64,000 nucleotides of DNA from Chloroflexota bacterium (GTDB lineage: Bacteria > Chloroflexota > Anaerolineae > UBA1429). Positions 33,409 through 44,423 of the stretch are shown piece after piece. Location: assembly GCA_019873625.1 (NCBI GenBank), contig JAIOAW010000001.1:239009-303008 (forward strand), written 5' to 3'. Made by a program: the position numbers and the translations under genes. The notes under the pieces are model-generated. The model had not been told where the DNA came from. It searched no databases and was given only the letters and a program-made list of their open reading frames with translations. How positions within the stretch are numbered: the stretch's first letter is position 1; each line of letters begins with the position of its first letter.

Positions 33409-34650
33409 CTATTTGATGTGGAATGCCCCTATGCCCAAACGCCGCTCCAAACGCGCCAGGCGATGGGAAAGGTCTTGCCGAACCTGGTCGGGGTCTGCGC
33501 AAGCGATGTCTCCCCATTCCAGGCGCTCGATGGCCCTCAACACCAACTGCCGCGCCGAGGCGAAATCTTTGAGGCGATGCTCGAACTGCTTGGCCAACTC
33601 GATGTAGGGGTGCACATCGCCCCCCTCCAACTCGGCCCACCATATCGCCATCGCCTCATCAAGGCGCCCCAGCCGCTTGAGGAGGAGGGCCAACTCACGC
33701 CGGCCCTGCGCGGCCTCGTGCCGATTGGCGGAACCTGCCGCGCGGCGAAAGGCCTCCAAGGCGCGTTCGTAGTGCCCCTGGCAGGCATAGGCGCGGCCCA
33801 GAGAGACCAAATTGTAGGCGTCTGGCTCCGTGGGCTGGGCGACGACTTGGCCAATGCGCGCGGCCAAGGCCACCATAGAAAGGAGGTCCATCGCATTATG
33901 ATAAAACACGCCCGCCATCGGGCGGGTGCGCCCTTGTAAGACGTAATCGAGATACACATCGGGGATGAGGTAGCCCGGCACGTCCTCTTCGGTGCGCCCC
34001 ACGCCGAGCACGTCGCGCTCCAGCGCAGAGAGGGCGCAGGAAGGGAGTTTCCCCCGCCAGAGGCGCCGCGCCGGCAAGAGGAGATCAAGATGCGGCTCGC
34101 CGGCGTGCGGGGGCGGCCTTCGCCCAAGGGTGTAGCGCATCTCGAGGAGAGGCCAATCGAACTGGCGGCCGTTGAAACTGACAAGCCCCTCACAGGTCGC
34201 GAAATCCCGCGCGGCCAACTCGAGCAAGGCCCCCTCTTCGCTGAAATCGGGCATAAAATACTGGCGCAGGCGGAAGGCTCCCCCCTCAAAGCGCCCGATT
34301 CCCACGAGGAAGCAATAAGTGCCTGCGCCGCGGCTTAGGCCCGTCGTCTCCACATCAAAGAAGGCGGCCGCACGAGGGTCAAAAGGGGGTTCACGCTGGC
34401 CCAAAAGGAAAGGTTCCCAGACCTCGCGGGGCACGGCCAAGAGGTCCCCTAAACGGTGCGCCCCGTGGGCTTGGTCGAGCGCAAACGTCTTTTCCACAAA
34501 GAAGCATCGCCCTTCGGGCAGGGAGACCCATTCCCCCTCGACGAGTTCCTCCAGGGGCGGCTCGCGGCGCGCCTCAGCGCCCGCCAGAGAGGCCCCTTGC
34601 GCCGAATGGCCCCCCCATATCTGCCGCAATTTAGCAAGAAGGCTATCCAT
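33409..34650 (-). CDS. mrfB: MrfB/YprB-like exonuclease with TPR tail
   Basis: A 413-aa protein like Bacillus YprB (MrfB), a DnaQ/RNase H-like 3'-5' exonuclease acting with the helicase MrfA in repair of mitomycin-type lesions. Visible acidic sites are FFDVETTGLSRG (DxE), VSFNGRQFDWPLLEMR (Asp) and YHNAMDLLSMVALA (Asp), matching a DEDD-type active site. The last 140 residues contain TPR-like repeats (YNLVSLGRAYACQGHYERALEAFRRAA). I chose the ATG at 34650 downstream of a good promoter. It directly follows the MrfA-like gene, as in Bacillus. Confidence 0.85.
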   Translation of the reverse strand: MDSLLAKLRQIWGGHSAQGASLAGAEARREPPLEELVEGEWVSLPEGRCFFVEKTFALDQAHGAHRLGDLLAVPREVWEPFLLGQREPPFDPRAAAFFDVETTGLSRGAGTYCFLVGIGRFEGGAFRLRQYFMPDFSEEGALLELAARDFATCEGLVSFNGRQFDWPLLEMRYTLGRRPPPHAGEPHLDLLLPARRLWRGKLPSCALSALERDVLGVGRTEEDVPGYLIPDVYLDYVLQGRTRPMAGVFYHNAMDLLSMVALAARIGQVVAQPTEPDAYNLVSLGRAYACQGHYERALEAFRRAAGSANRHEAAQGRRELALLLKRLGRLDEAMAIWWAELEGGDVHPYIELAKQFEHRLKDFASARQLVLRAIERLEWGDIACADPDQVRQDLSHRLARLERRLGIGAFHIK

Positions 34651-34683
34651 CCCTACCTTGCGCCGGGCGTTAGGTTGCACCCC

Positions 34684-34711
34684 ATTATATCACAAGGGGT
34701 CTAAGCCGCAA
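34684..34711 (-). promoter_or_regulatory. Promoter of mrfB
   Basis: Minus-strand -35 TTGCGG (34706-34711), 16-bp spacer, -10 TATAAT (34684-34689), in the 65-bp gap after the helicase gene. mrfB and the kinase can thus be transcribed apart from ligA-mrfA. Confidence 0.65.
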
Positions 34712-34715
34712 GGTT

Positions 34716-37262
34716 TTATGCCGGCGGGAGGGCGATTGCACCGCGCCCCCATGCCCTTTGCAAGGCCGCGATGAGGGCCAGCACCCTCTCTTTGGCGCGG
34801 GGGTCCGGGCGGATGGAGGCGCCGATGCAGGAGGGGCAGCCCGCCTCACAGGGGCAGGCGCGAATCAATTCGGCGGATCGTTCCAAAAGGGGTTCGAAGA
34901 GGTTGGGCAACTGGGCGCTCAACCCTACGCCGCCGGGCACGTTATCGTAGACGAAAAGGGTAGCCTGGCCCGTCTGCGGTGCTTGGGCCTCGGTATGCAC
35001 GCCCATATCCTCCGCATCGCACAGCAGGAAGAGGGGCATCAGGTGCCGGAAGACGCGCCCCAACCCCGAGAGCGCCCCCTGCGCGGCCACCTGCCGTTCC
35101 ACCAGGCGATGGCACTGCGGGCAAAGGGTGATGAGGTTCGTGAGGCGGTTCGCCTCGCGGTAGCGGTCGTTTTCGCCGGGCACCCAGCCAAACTCACGGA
35201 AGGGGATGATATGGTGGACGTCATGCTGGCGGCCGGGGCGTTCCTCGGCACCGCAGCGCACACAGCGGTAGCCGTCGCGCGCGCGAGCGCGGTCGCGCTG
35301 GGTGGGCCAATCTGGCCCGCGAGATTCGGGCGCCTCTTCCCACAGGCCCTCTTCGCTCAGGGCTTCCAAAAGGGCATCGGCCAAGGCCACCCAGCAGGCC
35401 TCGGTGAGCATTTCGCGTTCCGGTAGGTTCACCTCGCCCCAGCCGAGGTGCTGAAGGGTCTCCCATTGCAGGCGGCGGTAGCCCGTCACGCGCGTCCTCA
35501 AGCGCACATCGCCCACCGCAAGGGTCGCCAAAGGGCGCTCATAGGTTTGGCGGATGGCCTCGATATCAATGCGCGTGGTGCCGCTCGCCTCGGTGAAATA
35601 ATCCACCTCGACGGGGCGCACATAGGCCACGCCGGCCTCCCAATCGAAGCGCTCGACGAGGTATTGTTCCCCTTCATGAAGATAGATGGCCCCCTCATGC
35701 AGCCAATAGGGTGCGCTGTCGCGATCCATCTGCCCGATGGGCTGAAATCCCCCTTCTTCTCCGGGCACGACGATGGAGACCTGGTCTGGGGAGGCCGTCC
35801 GCAGCGAGATCTCGCTCGAGGGGTAGCCCGTCCCCGCCCAAAAGAGACGTCCGCGCCCCCCCCGCGCCTGGCCGCTTTCCAGAAGGGCCTCGCGCAACGC
35901 CTGATCTTGCCCTAGGGATTCCTCCCCTTCGAAGGGGAGTTCGTAAAGGGCGCAGCGCAGGTGGCTCAGGAGGACGTAGGGGTTATCTGGGTTGATGAGC
36001 GCCCTTTCGGGCGCCTGGGCGAAGAAATAATCGGGGTGAGAGACGATATACTGATCCAGCGGCGAGGAAGAGGCGATGAGCAGGGCCGCGCTGGCCTCTT
36101 GAGCGCGCCCCACGCGGCCGATGCGCTGCCAGGTGCTGGCGATGCTCCCCGGGTAGCCCGCGAGGAGGCAGACCGCCAGCCCGCCGATATCCACGCCGAG
36201 TTCCAGGGCGTTCGTGGCGACTACCGCGCGCACGCTCCCCTCCCGCAAGCCCTCTTCGATGGCGCGGCGCTCTTGGGGCAAATATCCGCTGCGGTAGCCA
36301 CGGATGGCCGACGGGTCTCGGCCGGCCTCGAGGGCATCTTGGCGGAGGTAGGTAACCAGTTGCTCCACGATGCGGCGCGAAGGGCAAAAGATCACGGTCT
36401 GCAGGTCTCGCGCCAGGAACCAGTTTGCCTGCCGCCGCACCTCCTCCACCAGAGGGCGCCTCAGGCCCAGCCGCGCATCTACGATGGGCGGGTTGTAAAA
36501 GACGATCGCCTTCCACCCCGCAGGCGCGCCGGAGCGATCCACAAGGGCCATGCGTTGGCCCGTCAGCCGCTCGGCCAAATCCAGCGGGTTGCCGATGGTG
36601 GCCGAGGAGCAGATAAAGCGCGGCTGGCTCCCGTAAAAGGCACACAGGCGCCGCAGGCGCCGAAAGACGTTGGCCACGTGGCTCCCAAAGATGCCCCGAT
36701 AGGTGTGCATCTCATCCACGACGATGTAATCCAGGTGGGCCAGGAATTCGCGCCACTGGGTGTGCATAGGCAAGATGCCGGCGTGGAGCATATCGGGGTT
36801 GGTGAGGATGATCTGGGCATTCTGGCGCAGGCGCGCCCGATGAGATTGGGGCGTATCGCCGTCATAGGCCGCCACAGCACAGCGCAAAGCGAGGTCCTCC
36901 ACCATTTGGCGGAGAGTGTGCAGTTGGTCATGCGCGAGTGCCTTGGTGGGGAAGAGATAGAGCGCGCGAGATTGGGGCGCGCGCAGAAAACGATCCAGCA
37001 CGGGGAGGTTGTAACAGAGCGTCTTGCCGGAGGCCGCCGGCGTGACGATGACGACGTGCTCCCCGGCGAGCGCCTTCTCCACGGCCTCCGCCTGGTGGCT
37101 ATAAAGGCGTAGGCCGCGTTCGGCAAGCCAACCCTTGAGGCGAGGGTGGAGCGCCTCCGGCACCTCCGCCGTGAGGGGCGACTTGGGCGGCAGGATGCGC
37201 CAGGCGGTTATGTGCGCCGCCCAATCTTCCGAGGCTTGCCATGCGCCCAGCACCTCGCTCAC
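34716..37262 (-). CDS. mrfA: MrfA/YprA-like DEAD-box DNA helicase with an inserted HNH nuclease domain
   Basis: An 848-aa superfamily 2 helicase; Bacillus YprA (MrfA) is about 750 aa. Motifs: Walker A TPAASGKT (about residue 78), DEMH box in YIVVDEMHTYRG, SSATIGNPL, and motif VI QRIGRVGRAQ. The C-terminal DUF1998/zinc domain ends with the four-cysteine ACPCEAGCPSCIG. Between these, residues about 655-720 hold a complete HNH domain (Cys667/Cys670, His683-His684, Asn709, Cys714/Cys717, His718) that accounts for the extra length. GTG start at 37262 with GGAGGGG upstream, 12 bp past ligA. MrfA unwinds 3'-5' and works with MrfB; the HNH could add incision activity, which is inference. Confidence 0.88.
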   Translation of the reverse strand: MSEVLGAWQASEDWAAHITAWRILPPKSPLTAEVPEALHPRLKGWLAERGLRLYSHQAEAVEKALAGEHVVIVTPAASGKTLCYNLPVLDRFLRAPQSRALYLFPTKALAHDQLHTLRQMVEDLALRCAVAAYDGDTPQSHRARLRQNAQIILTNPDMLHAGILPMHTQWREFLAHLDYIVVDEMHTYRGIFGSHVANVFRRLRRLCAFYGSQPRFICSSATIGNPLDLAERLTGQRMALVDRSGAPAGWKAIVFYNPPIVDARLGLRRPLVEEVRRQANWFLARDLQTVIFCPSRRIVEQLVTYLRQDALEAGRDPSAIRGYRSGYLPQERRAIEEGLREGSVRAVVATNALELGVDIGGLAVCLLAGYPGSIASTWQRIGRVGRAQEASAALLIASSSPLDQYIVSHPDYFFAQAPERALINPDNPYVLLSHLRCALYELPFEGEESLGQDQALREALLESGQARGGRGRLFWAGTGYPSSEISLRTASPDQVSIVVPGEEGGFQPIGQMDRDSAPYWLHEGAIYLHEGEQYLVERFDWEAGVAYVRPVEVDYFTEASGTTRIDIEAIRQTYERPLATLAVGDVRLRTRVTGYRRLQWETLQHLGWGEVNLPEREMLTEACWVALADALLEALSEEGLWEEAPESRGPDWPTQRDRARARDGYRCVRCGAEERPGRQHDVHHIIPFREFGWVPGENDRYREANRLTNLITLCPQCHRLVERQVAAQGALSGLGRVFRHLMPLFLLCDAEDMGVHTEAQAPQTGQATLFVYDNVPGGVGLSAQLPNLFEPLLERSAELIRACPCEAGCPSCIGASIRPDPRAKERVLALIAALQRAWGRGAIALPPA

Positions 37263-37274
37263 GAAACCCCTCCG

Positions 37275-39389
<2,115 letters not shown>

Positions 39390-39413
39390 CTATCGCACGC
39401 AGAGGATAAAGCA

Positions 39414-39442
39414 CCCGGGGGCGGGCACATCACTCCCCCGGG
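39414..39442 (-). terminator. Hairpin after the SH3b gene
   Basis: CCCGGGGG (39414-39421) and CCCCCGGG (39435-39442) with a 13-nt loop, then a T-containing stretch on the minus strand, just upstream of ligA. Confidence 0.5.
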
Positions 39443-39485
39443 CGCATGGGCAAGGCCGCCCCTTGTCAACCGATTGGGCGAAGGA

Positions 39486-40046
39486 TCAGCGCGCCTTCAT
39501 ATAGGTATTCACGGCCCAACCCGTGGCGCCCGATTCATCGCGCACCTGATACCAGGTATAGCCGTCGGCATCCTTCGGCCCGCCGATGATCTCCAGCACG
39601 GCGCCATCGGGCAGGGTCTTGATGCGCGGGTGGCCCGTCCCCGCCCCAGCGCGCACGTTCAGCCCGGCGTTACCCGTCCCCGCCACCACCACCTTATCGC
39701 CGATAGAGAAGGTGGGCGCCAAAGTCGCCTCCACCGTGGGCGTAAGCGGCTGAGAGGCCGTGGGTGTGGGCAAGGCCAAGGTCGGCAAGAAGGCCAAAGT
39801 CGGCGTGATGGTGAGCAAAGCAGCCGTCTCGCTCACCGTGGGTACTTTGGTGGCCGGTTCAGCGATGGCGCGGCTCGTGGGCGTGGGGGTGGGCGCTTTG
39901 CGCAGCGGTTCCGAAGGAGAGAACACAGCCCACCATAAGGCTGCGACGATCACTACCACAAGCACGGGCACGGCAATCCACATCCACACGGGCCACACAT
40001 CGCGGCTCGATCTTCCGCGGCCAGTTCGTTTGCTGGAATCGGTCAT
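39486..40046 (-). CDS. Membrane-anchored bacterial SH3 (SH3b) domain protein
   Basis: A 186-aa protein with a basic cytoplasmic N-terminus, one membrane segment (about residues 22-43, WIAVPVLVVVIVAALWWAV), a 70-residue Thr/Pro/Ala linker and an SH3b domain at about 115-186 (GLNVRAGAGTGHPRIKTLPDGAVLEIIGG, WYQVRDESGATGWAVNTYM). SH3b domains bind cell wall peptides or act as anchoring modules. No catalytic domain is attached. Function unknown. Confidence 0.8.
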   Translation of the reverse strand: MTDSSKRTGRGRSSRDVWPVWMWIAVPVLVVVIVAALWWAVFSPSEPLRKAPTPTPTSRAIAEPATKVPTVSETAALLTITPTLAFLPTLALPTPTASQPLTPTVEATLAPTFSIGDKVVVAGTGNAGLNVRAGAGTGHPRIKTLPDGAVLEIIGGPKDADGYTWYQVRDESGATGWAVNTYMKAR

Positions 40047-40169
40047 CCGGGTTCCTCCTCTGATGATGGGCTGAATAATCGGCCGGCCGAACGGACGGCA
40101 TCGGGTTCACGGTCACTTCAGGCGCTATTCTACTTCGGGCCGCGCCGGCGCGCAAGGCCGCGCGAACCT

Positions 40170-40889
40170 TTACGAGAAAAAGAGGCGCACAGCCAGGGCG
40201 AACAGAATGCCCGTGGTGGCGTAGCGAAAGGCCCGGTTGCTCATCCGCCCAAAGAGGCGCGTGCCCACATAACACCCCAAGACGGTGGGGATGCTGAGCC
40301 AGAGGGACCTTTCCAACAGGGCCGGGGTAGCGATGCCCGCCACGATTTGCCCCGCCACGCGGATCACGCTCGTTACTAGGATGTAGGAAGACATCTCGGC
40401 CTTGGCCGTCTCTTTATCCCACCCGCGGAGGAGGCTGTAAAGGACGACCGGCGGCCCGCCCATATTGATGGCCCCTCCGAATAGGCCGCCGACCGCCCCG
40501 GCGAGGTAGCCCCAAGGCGCGGCCTTGTGCAGGCGCGCCCCGTGGGGCGACCACAGCGTAACGGCGCTGCCAATCAAGATCATCACCCCCACAGCCGATC
40601 GCAAGATGGCCGGGTTGAGCACCTTCAAAAGGTACACGCCGAGAAGTGTCGTGGGAATGGCGGTGGCCACCACGGGCCACAATTCCTTCCAAGAAATCGC
40701 CCGCCATACTGACCCCACGTTCATCGCCGTGGTCACCAGCCCCAAGATGGCGACGATCACCGCCGCCTCGGGCACGGGCATCATCATAGCCAAGATGCCC
40801 ATAGCAAAGAGGCCAAAGCCAAAGCCGGTGGTGCCCTGGATGAGGCTCGCCACCAAGATTACACCTACTATCACCCAACTCTCGCTCAA
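40170..40889 (-). CDS. TauE/SafE-family sulfite/anion exporter
   Basis: A 239-aa membrane protein with about eight hydrophobic segments and the duplicated family motif (ASLIQGTTGFGFGLFAMGIL near the N-terminus and GAVGGLFGGAINMGGPPVVLYSL in the second half). The family exports sulfite or sulfoacetate-type anions, or handles organosulfur compounds. The frame opens 25 codons upstream, but no ATG lies near the first membrane helix; I favour the TTG at 40889, which follows GGAGAAGG. It lies divergent to tyrS. Substrate inferred from family only. Confidence 0.82.
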   Translation of the reverse strand: MSESWVIVGVILVASLIQGTTGFGFGLFAMGILAMMMPVPEAAVIVAILGLVTTAMNVGSVWRAISWKELWPVVATAIPTTLLGVYLLKVLNPAILRSAVGVMILIGSAVTLWSPHGARLHKAAPWGYLAGAVGGLFGGAINMGGPPVVLYSLLRGWDKETAKAEMSSYILVTSVIRVAGQIVAGIATPALLERSLWLSIPTVLGCYVGTRLFGRMSNRAFRYATTGILFALAVRLFFS

Positions 40890-40945
40890 AATCCTTCTCC
40901 AAAACGCAGGCGGTTCGCCCTCAAAGGCGCCCCGCCCACGATAAT

Positions 40946-40974
40946 TTGACAAAGTAACGCCCACCGTCTACCAT
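40946..40974 (+). promoter_or_regulatory. Promoter of the tyrS operon
   Basis: -35 TTGACA (40946-40951), 17-bp spacer, -10 TACCAT (40969-40974). The leader is only about 50 nt, too short for a T-box. Confidence 0.75.
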
Positions 40975-41032
40975 CGAAAGTCACAGCCTATCGTAGGCGA
41001 GCCGAGAGGAGCCGTCAAATCAGGAGGAGATG

Positions 41033-42259
41033 ATGGAAAACGTGTTCGACGTGTTGAAGGAACGGGGGTTCGTAGAGCAGGTCTCCGATGAGGAGGGCCT
41101 GCGCCGTGCTCTGGAAAAGCCCATTACCTTCTACGTCGGCTATGATCCCTCCGCCGCAAGCCTTCACGCGGGGCATTTGCTCACCATTATGGCCCTGATG
41201 CACTTTCAGCGGCATGGCCATCGGCCCATCATCATCGTGGGCGGGGGCACCGGGATGATCGGCGACCCCACGGGCCGCACCGAAATGCGCCAATTGCTGG
41301 CGCCTGAGCAGATCGCCGCGAATATGGAGGCGCTCAAGCGCCAACTCTCGCGCTTTATCTCGTTCGAAGAGGGCCGCGCCAAGATGCTCAACAATGGCGA
41401 TTGGCTCCTTTCTTTGCGCTACATTGACTTTCTCCGAGAGATCGGGGTGCACTTTTCGGTAAACCGGATGCTGGCCACCGAGACCTACAAGGCGCGCCTG
41501 GAGCAAGGGTTGAGTTTTCTCGAGTTCAATTACCAACTCTTGCAGGCCTATGACTTTTTGCACCTCTTCCGCACCGAGAACTGCATCCTCCAAGTGGGGG
41601 GCAATGACCAGTGGGGGAACATCCTGGCCGGGGTGGATCTCATCCGCCGGGTGACGGGCCAAGAGGCTTACGCGCTTTGCTTCCCGCTTTTGACGACGGC
41701 CTCCGGCGCCAAGATGGGCAAAACGGCCTCGGGCGCCATCTGGCTGGACCCCGAATTGCTGTCTCCATACGACTTTTACCAATTCTGGATTAACACGGCC
41801 GATGAGGACGTGGAGCGCTTTCTCAAAATCTTTACCTTCCTGCCCGTGGAGGAGATTCGAGAACTCACGCGCGTCAAGGGCGCCGCGCTGAACAAGGCCA
41901 AAGAGGTGCTCGCCTACGAGGTGACGACCATCGTCCACGGCCAAGAGGAGGCCGAGGCCGCCCGCGAGACCTCCCGCCAGTTGTTCGGGGGCGGGGGCGT
42001 GGGCGAGGCCGTGCCCACGACGCCCATCCCCAAGGCGGAAATCGAGCAAGGCCTCAGCGTGGTGGACCTCTTTTGCCGCACAGGGCTGACGGCCTCGCGC
42101 GGCGCGGCCCGGCGGCTCATCGAGCAGGGCGGCGCCTATGTGAACGGGATGCAGGTGCGCTCGCCAGATCGCGTCATCACGTGGGCGGATGTTCACGATG
42201 GGAACATCCTCCTGCGCTATGGCAAAAAGCGGTACCATCGCGTTATCGTCGAGGGCTAA
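41033..42259 (+). CDS. tyrS: Tyrosyl-tRNA synthetase
   Basis: A 408-aa class I synthetase charging tRNA-Tyr. The HIGH-like HAGHLLT motif (about residue 46), the Gly-rich VGGGTGMIGDPTGRT block, the tyrosine-pocket GGNDQWGNILAGVDLIRR, the KMSKS-like KMGKT and a C-terminal S4 domain (TASRGAARRLIEQGGAYVNGMQV) are all present. The lysine-type active site and S4 tail match the eubacterial TyrZ/TyrS2 branch. Of two adjacent ATGs I chose the second (41033), which is 5 nt from AGGAGG. It is the first gene of a six-gene plus-strand group. Confidence 0.95.
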   Translation: MENVFDVLKERGFVEQVSDEEGLRRALEKPITFYVGYDPSAASLHAGHLLTIMALMHFQRHGHRPIIIVGGGTGMIGDPTGRTEMRQLLAPEQIAANMEALKRQLSRFISFEEGRAKMLNNGDWLLSLRYIDFLREIGVHFSVNRMLATETYKARLEQGLSFLEFNYQLLQAYDFLHLFRTENCILQVGGNDQWGNILAGVDLIRRVTGQEAYALCFPLLTTASGAKMGKTASGAIWLDPELLSPYDFYQFWINTADEDVERFLKIFTFLPVEEIRELTRVKGAALNKAKEVLAYEVTTIVHGQEEAEAARETSRQLFGGGGVGEAVPTTPIPKAEIEQGLSVVDLFCRTGLTASRGAARRLIEQGGAYVNGMQVRSPDRVITWADVHDGNILLRYGKKRYHRVIVEG

Positions 42260-42301
42260 GGCGCCCTCGGCGCCTCACACGGCAAGAAGGGAGCAGGCTA
42301 G

Positions 42302-43012
42302 ATGAAAGGCAAAAAGGTCCTGTGGGTGCTCGGTTGGGCGGCGGGGCTGGCAGGCGCCTACTATGCGGCACGCGCCTTCCGCGCGGCCAAGGCGACGTGC
42401 CCACCCTTCCGCAAGCGCACCTATCGCAGTAGCCGCGAACTCATCGCCGATTTCGCCGACTTTTGGGAGCATCCCGAATATCTTCGCGCCCTGCGCACGA
42501 ACCCCCTCCTGCGGCCTCCGCTCACCACGGAGATGATGCTGGCCGTCACAGGGGCCAACGGCTGCCGCTATTGCACGGCGGCCCACACGCGGCTGGCCGC
42601 CAGCCAGGGCTTTGACCGTGAGGCCATCGAATCGCTCCTTGCCGGGCGCGTGGAGCACGTTACGGCGGAGCACGCGCCGGCCGTCTTTTTCGCGCGGCAA
42701 TATGCCGAGTTGCAGGGCGCGCCCGATAGCGACCTCGTCAAGCGCCTTGTGGAGCAATATGGCGAGACGAACGCGCGGGATATCATCAACTATGTGCGGC
42801 TTGTGATGCTCGCCAACTTGGCAGGCAACACGTTCGATGCCCTCGTGAGCCGCCTTTTGGGCAAGCCCAACCCCGATACGACCTGGCGCGATGAACTGGC
42901 CATCGTGAGCCTGTTTGGGCTGGGCATCATCCCGCTCGTGCCCATCCTCGCCGCGAGGGCCTTTTGGCCGCGCCTGATGGCTGAACTCACACCCCTTTTA
43001 GGAGGAAAATAA
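42302..43012 (+). CDS. AhpD/carboxymuconolactone decarboxylase-like protein with terminal membrane segments
   Basis: A 236-aa protein. The central region has the AhpD redox motif GANGCRYCTAAHTRLA (CxxC plus His) and the helical surroundings of CMD-family peroxidase-like proteins. A hydrophobic N-terminus (VLWVLGWAAGLAGAYYAA) and a C-terminal IVSLFGLGIIPLVPILAA segment suggest membrane attachment, unusual for this family. It may reduce peroxides or act as a disulfide adaptor. ATG follows GGGAGCAGGCTAG. It overlaps the next gene by one base (TAATG). Confidence 0.75.
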   Translation: MKGKKVLWVLGWAAGLAGAYYAARAFRAAKATCPPFRKRTYRSSRELIADFADFWEHPEYLRALRTNPLLRPPLTTEMMLAVTGANGCRYCTAAHTRLAASQGFDREAIESLLAGRVEHVTAEHAPAVFFARQYAELQGAPDSDLVKRLVEQYGETNARDIINYVRLVMLANLAGNTFDALVSRLLGKPNPDTTWRDELAIVSLFGLGIIPLVPILAARAFWPRLMAELTPLLGGK

Positions 43013-43218
43013 TGCTCCCGGAAGATCTCTTGGCCATCTTGGTGTGCCCGGCGTGCAAGACCAAAGTAAAATTCGTGGCCGAGAAATGGCTCGTCTGCCA
43101 AAACCCGAACTGCCGGCGCAAATATCCCATCAAGAATGACATCCCCATTATGCTGATTGAAGAAGGTGACAAGTATGTGGATATCCCTGAGGAGGAACTC
43201 GCCGACCGCGAACCCTAA
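43012..43218 (+). CDS. Trm112-like zinc-ribbon protein (UPF0434/YcaR family)
   Basis: A 68-aa protein with two Cys pairs (CPAC, then C-QNPN-C) forming a zinc ribbon and the family's YPIKNDIPIMLIEEG strand. Trm112-type proteins stabilise methyltransferases in eukaryotes and archaea; bacterial YcaR members are of unknown function. SD AGGAGG precedes the ATG, and its first base is the last of the previous stop. The 3' end overlaps the next gene by 44 bp. Confidence 0.85.
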   Translation: MLPEDLLAILVCPACKTKVKFVAEKWLVCQNPNCRRKYPIKNDIPIMLIEEGDKYVDIPEEELADREP

Positions 43219-44419
43219 AAGCGGCCGCGCCTTTCGATGGGGGTGGTGCCTTGCCCTGGCCGCCGCCCTTTGGTTGGCGTTTGCCCTCACGGCGCTCGCC
43301 GAGGGGCCTGTGCGCATCCTTCGGCAGGAAGAGCGTTACGCCTTTTCCGAATCCCTCACCTTCACCTTGCAGGCCGAGAGCGATTTGCCCATTATGGATG
43401 TCATCCTCTTTTACGGGCGCGAGGGCACCCGCCTTGTGCGTCGCATCTACCCCGCTTTCACGCCTGGCACAAAGGTTGCGGTTACGCATACGGAGGAACT
43501 GGAGCGCGGCCAATATGCCCCGGGAACCCTGATGCGCACCTGGTGGCAACTCGAACTGCAAGATGGCTCCACCTTCAAGACGCCGGTGCACACCTTCGAA
43601 TACACCGATGATCATCAAGATTGGCGCACCCTCACCAGCGAAAAGGTCATTGTCCATTATTACGGCCGTTCGCAAACCCTGGCCGAGACCCTTCTCCAAC
43701 GCGCCGAGGAGGCCATCACGCGCCTAGGCGAGGAGATCGGCGTCTCCGTCGAGCGGCCCGTGCATATCTACCTCTATGCAAGCCAGCAAGATATGCAGGC
43801 CGCGCTCCCGGTGCGGAGCGAGGGGTTTGATAGCCGCGTCTTGACCCTAGGCGTGGCCGTCTCGGAAGATACGTTGCTCCTTTTGGGCACGCACAGCGAT
43901 GTGGAACAGACCTTGGCCCACGAGATCAGCCATTTGATCGTGGGGATGGCCACCGATAACCCCTATACGGAACTGCCCCGCTGGCTGGACGAGGGCCTCG
44001 CGATGTACGCCGAGGGCAGCCTGCCCCTCGATAACCGCCGCGCCTTGGAGCGCGCCATCCGCGACGATCGCCTCCTCTCGATCCGTTCGATGTCCAGTTA
44101 TAGTGGGCAGGTCAGCCAGGTGGACCTCTTTTACGGCCAGGCCTATTCCGTGGTGGATTTTCTCCTGCGCGAATATGGCCGAGAAAAGATGAAGGCCCTC
44201 TTGGACGTATTTGCCCAAGGGGCGCTCCAAGAGGATGCCCTGCGGCAGGTGTATGGCTTTGGGCTAGATGAACTCGATGCCCTTTGGCGCCAGAGCCTGG
44301 GCCTGCCGCCGCGCCGGCCCAGCGCCACGCCTACGCCAGCGGCCTCTTTGCCGCTCCTCGACGCCCTGCGCGAGGCCTGGCGCGCCCTGCCACACCTTTT
44401 GCCCGGCGGCGCGGAGTAA
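43175..44419 (+). CDS. Secreted peptidase-MA-like zinc metallopeptidase
   Basis: A 414-aa protein. A Sec signal (two Arg, then WCLALAAALWLAFALTALA, cleavage after ALA) directs export. A beta-rich N-terminal region precedes the zinc site HEISHLIVG (HExxH) and the downstream Glu in LPRWLDEGLAMYAEG, typical of gluzincin-like 'peptidase MA' proteins of Chloroflexota. I favour the ATG at 43175, which is preceded by GAAGGTGA. This places the first 15 codons inside the Trm112-like gene. The C-terminus ends in an Ala/Pro-rich tail. Substrate unknown. Confidence 0.75.
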   Translation: MWISLRRNSPTANPKSGRAFRWGWCLALAAALWLAFALTALAEGPVRILRQEERYAFSESLTFTLQAESDLPIMDVILFYGREGTRLVRRIYPAFTPGTKVAVTHTEELERGQYAPGTLMRTWWQLELQDGSTFKTPVHTFEYTDDHQDWRTLTSEKVIVHYYGRSQTLAETLLQRAEEAITRLGEEIGVSVERPVHIYLYASQQDMQAALPVRSEGFDSRVLTLGVAVSEDTLLLLGTHSDVEQTLAHEISHLIVGMATDNPYTELPRWLDEGLAMYAEGSLPLDNRRALERAIRDDRLLSIRSMSSYSGQVSQVDLFYGQAYSVVDFLLREYGREKMKALLDVFAQGALQEDALRQVYGFGLDELDALWRQSLGLPPRRPSATPTPAASLPLLDALREAWRALPHLLPGGAE

Positions 44420-44423
44420 AAAA

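Noticed and set aside
40975..41032. T-box riboswitch before tyrS
   Set aside because: The leader between promoter and start codon is only about 50 nt and has no T-box sequence.
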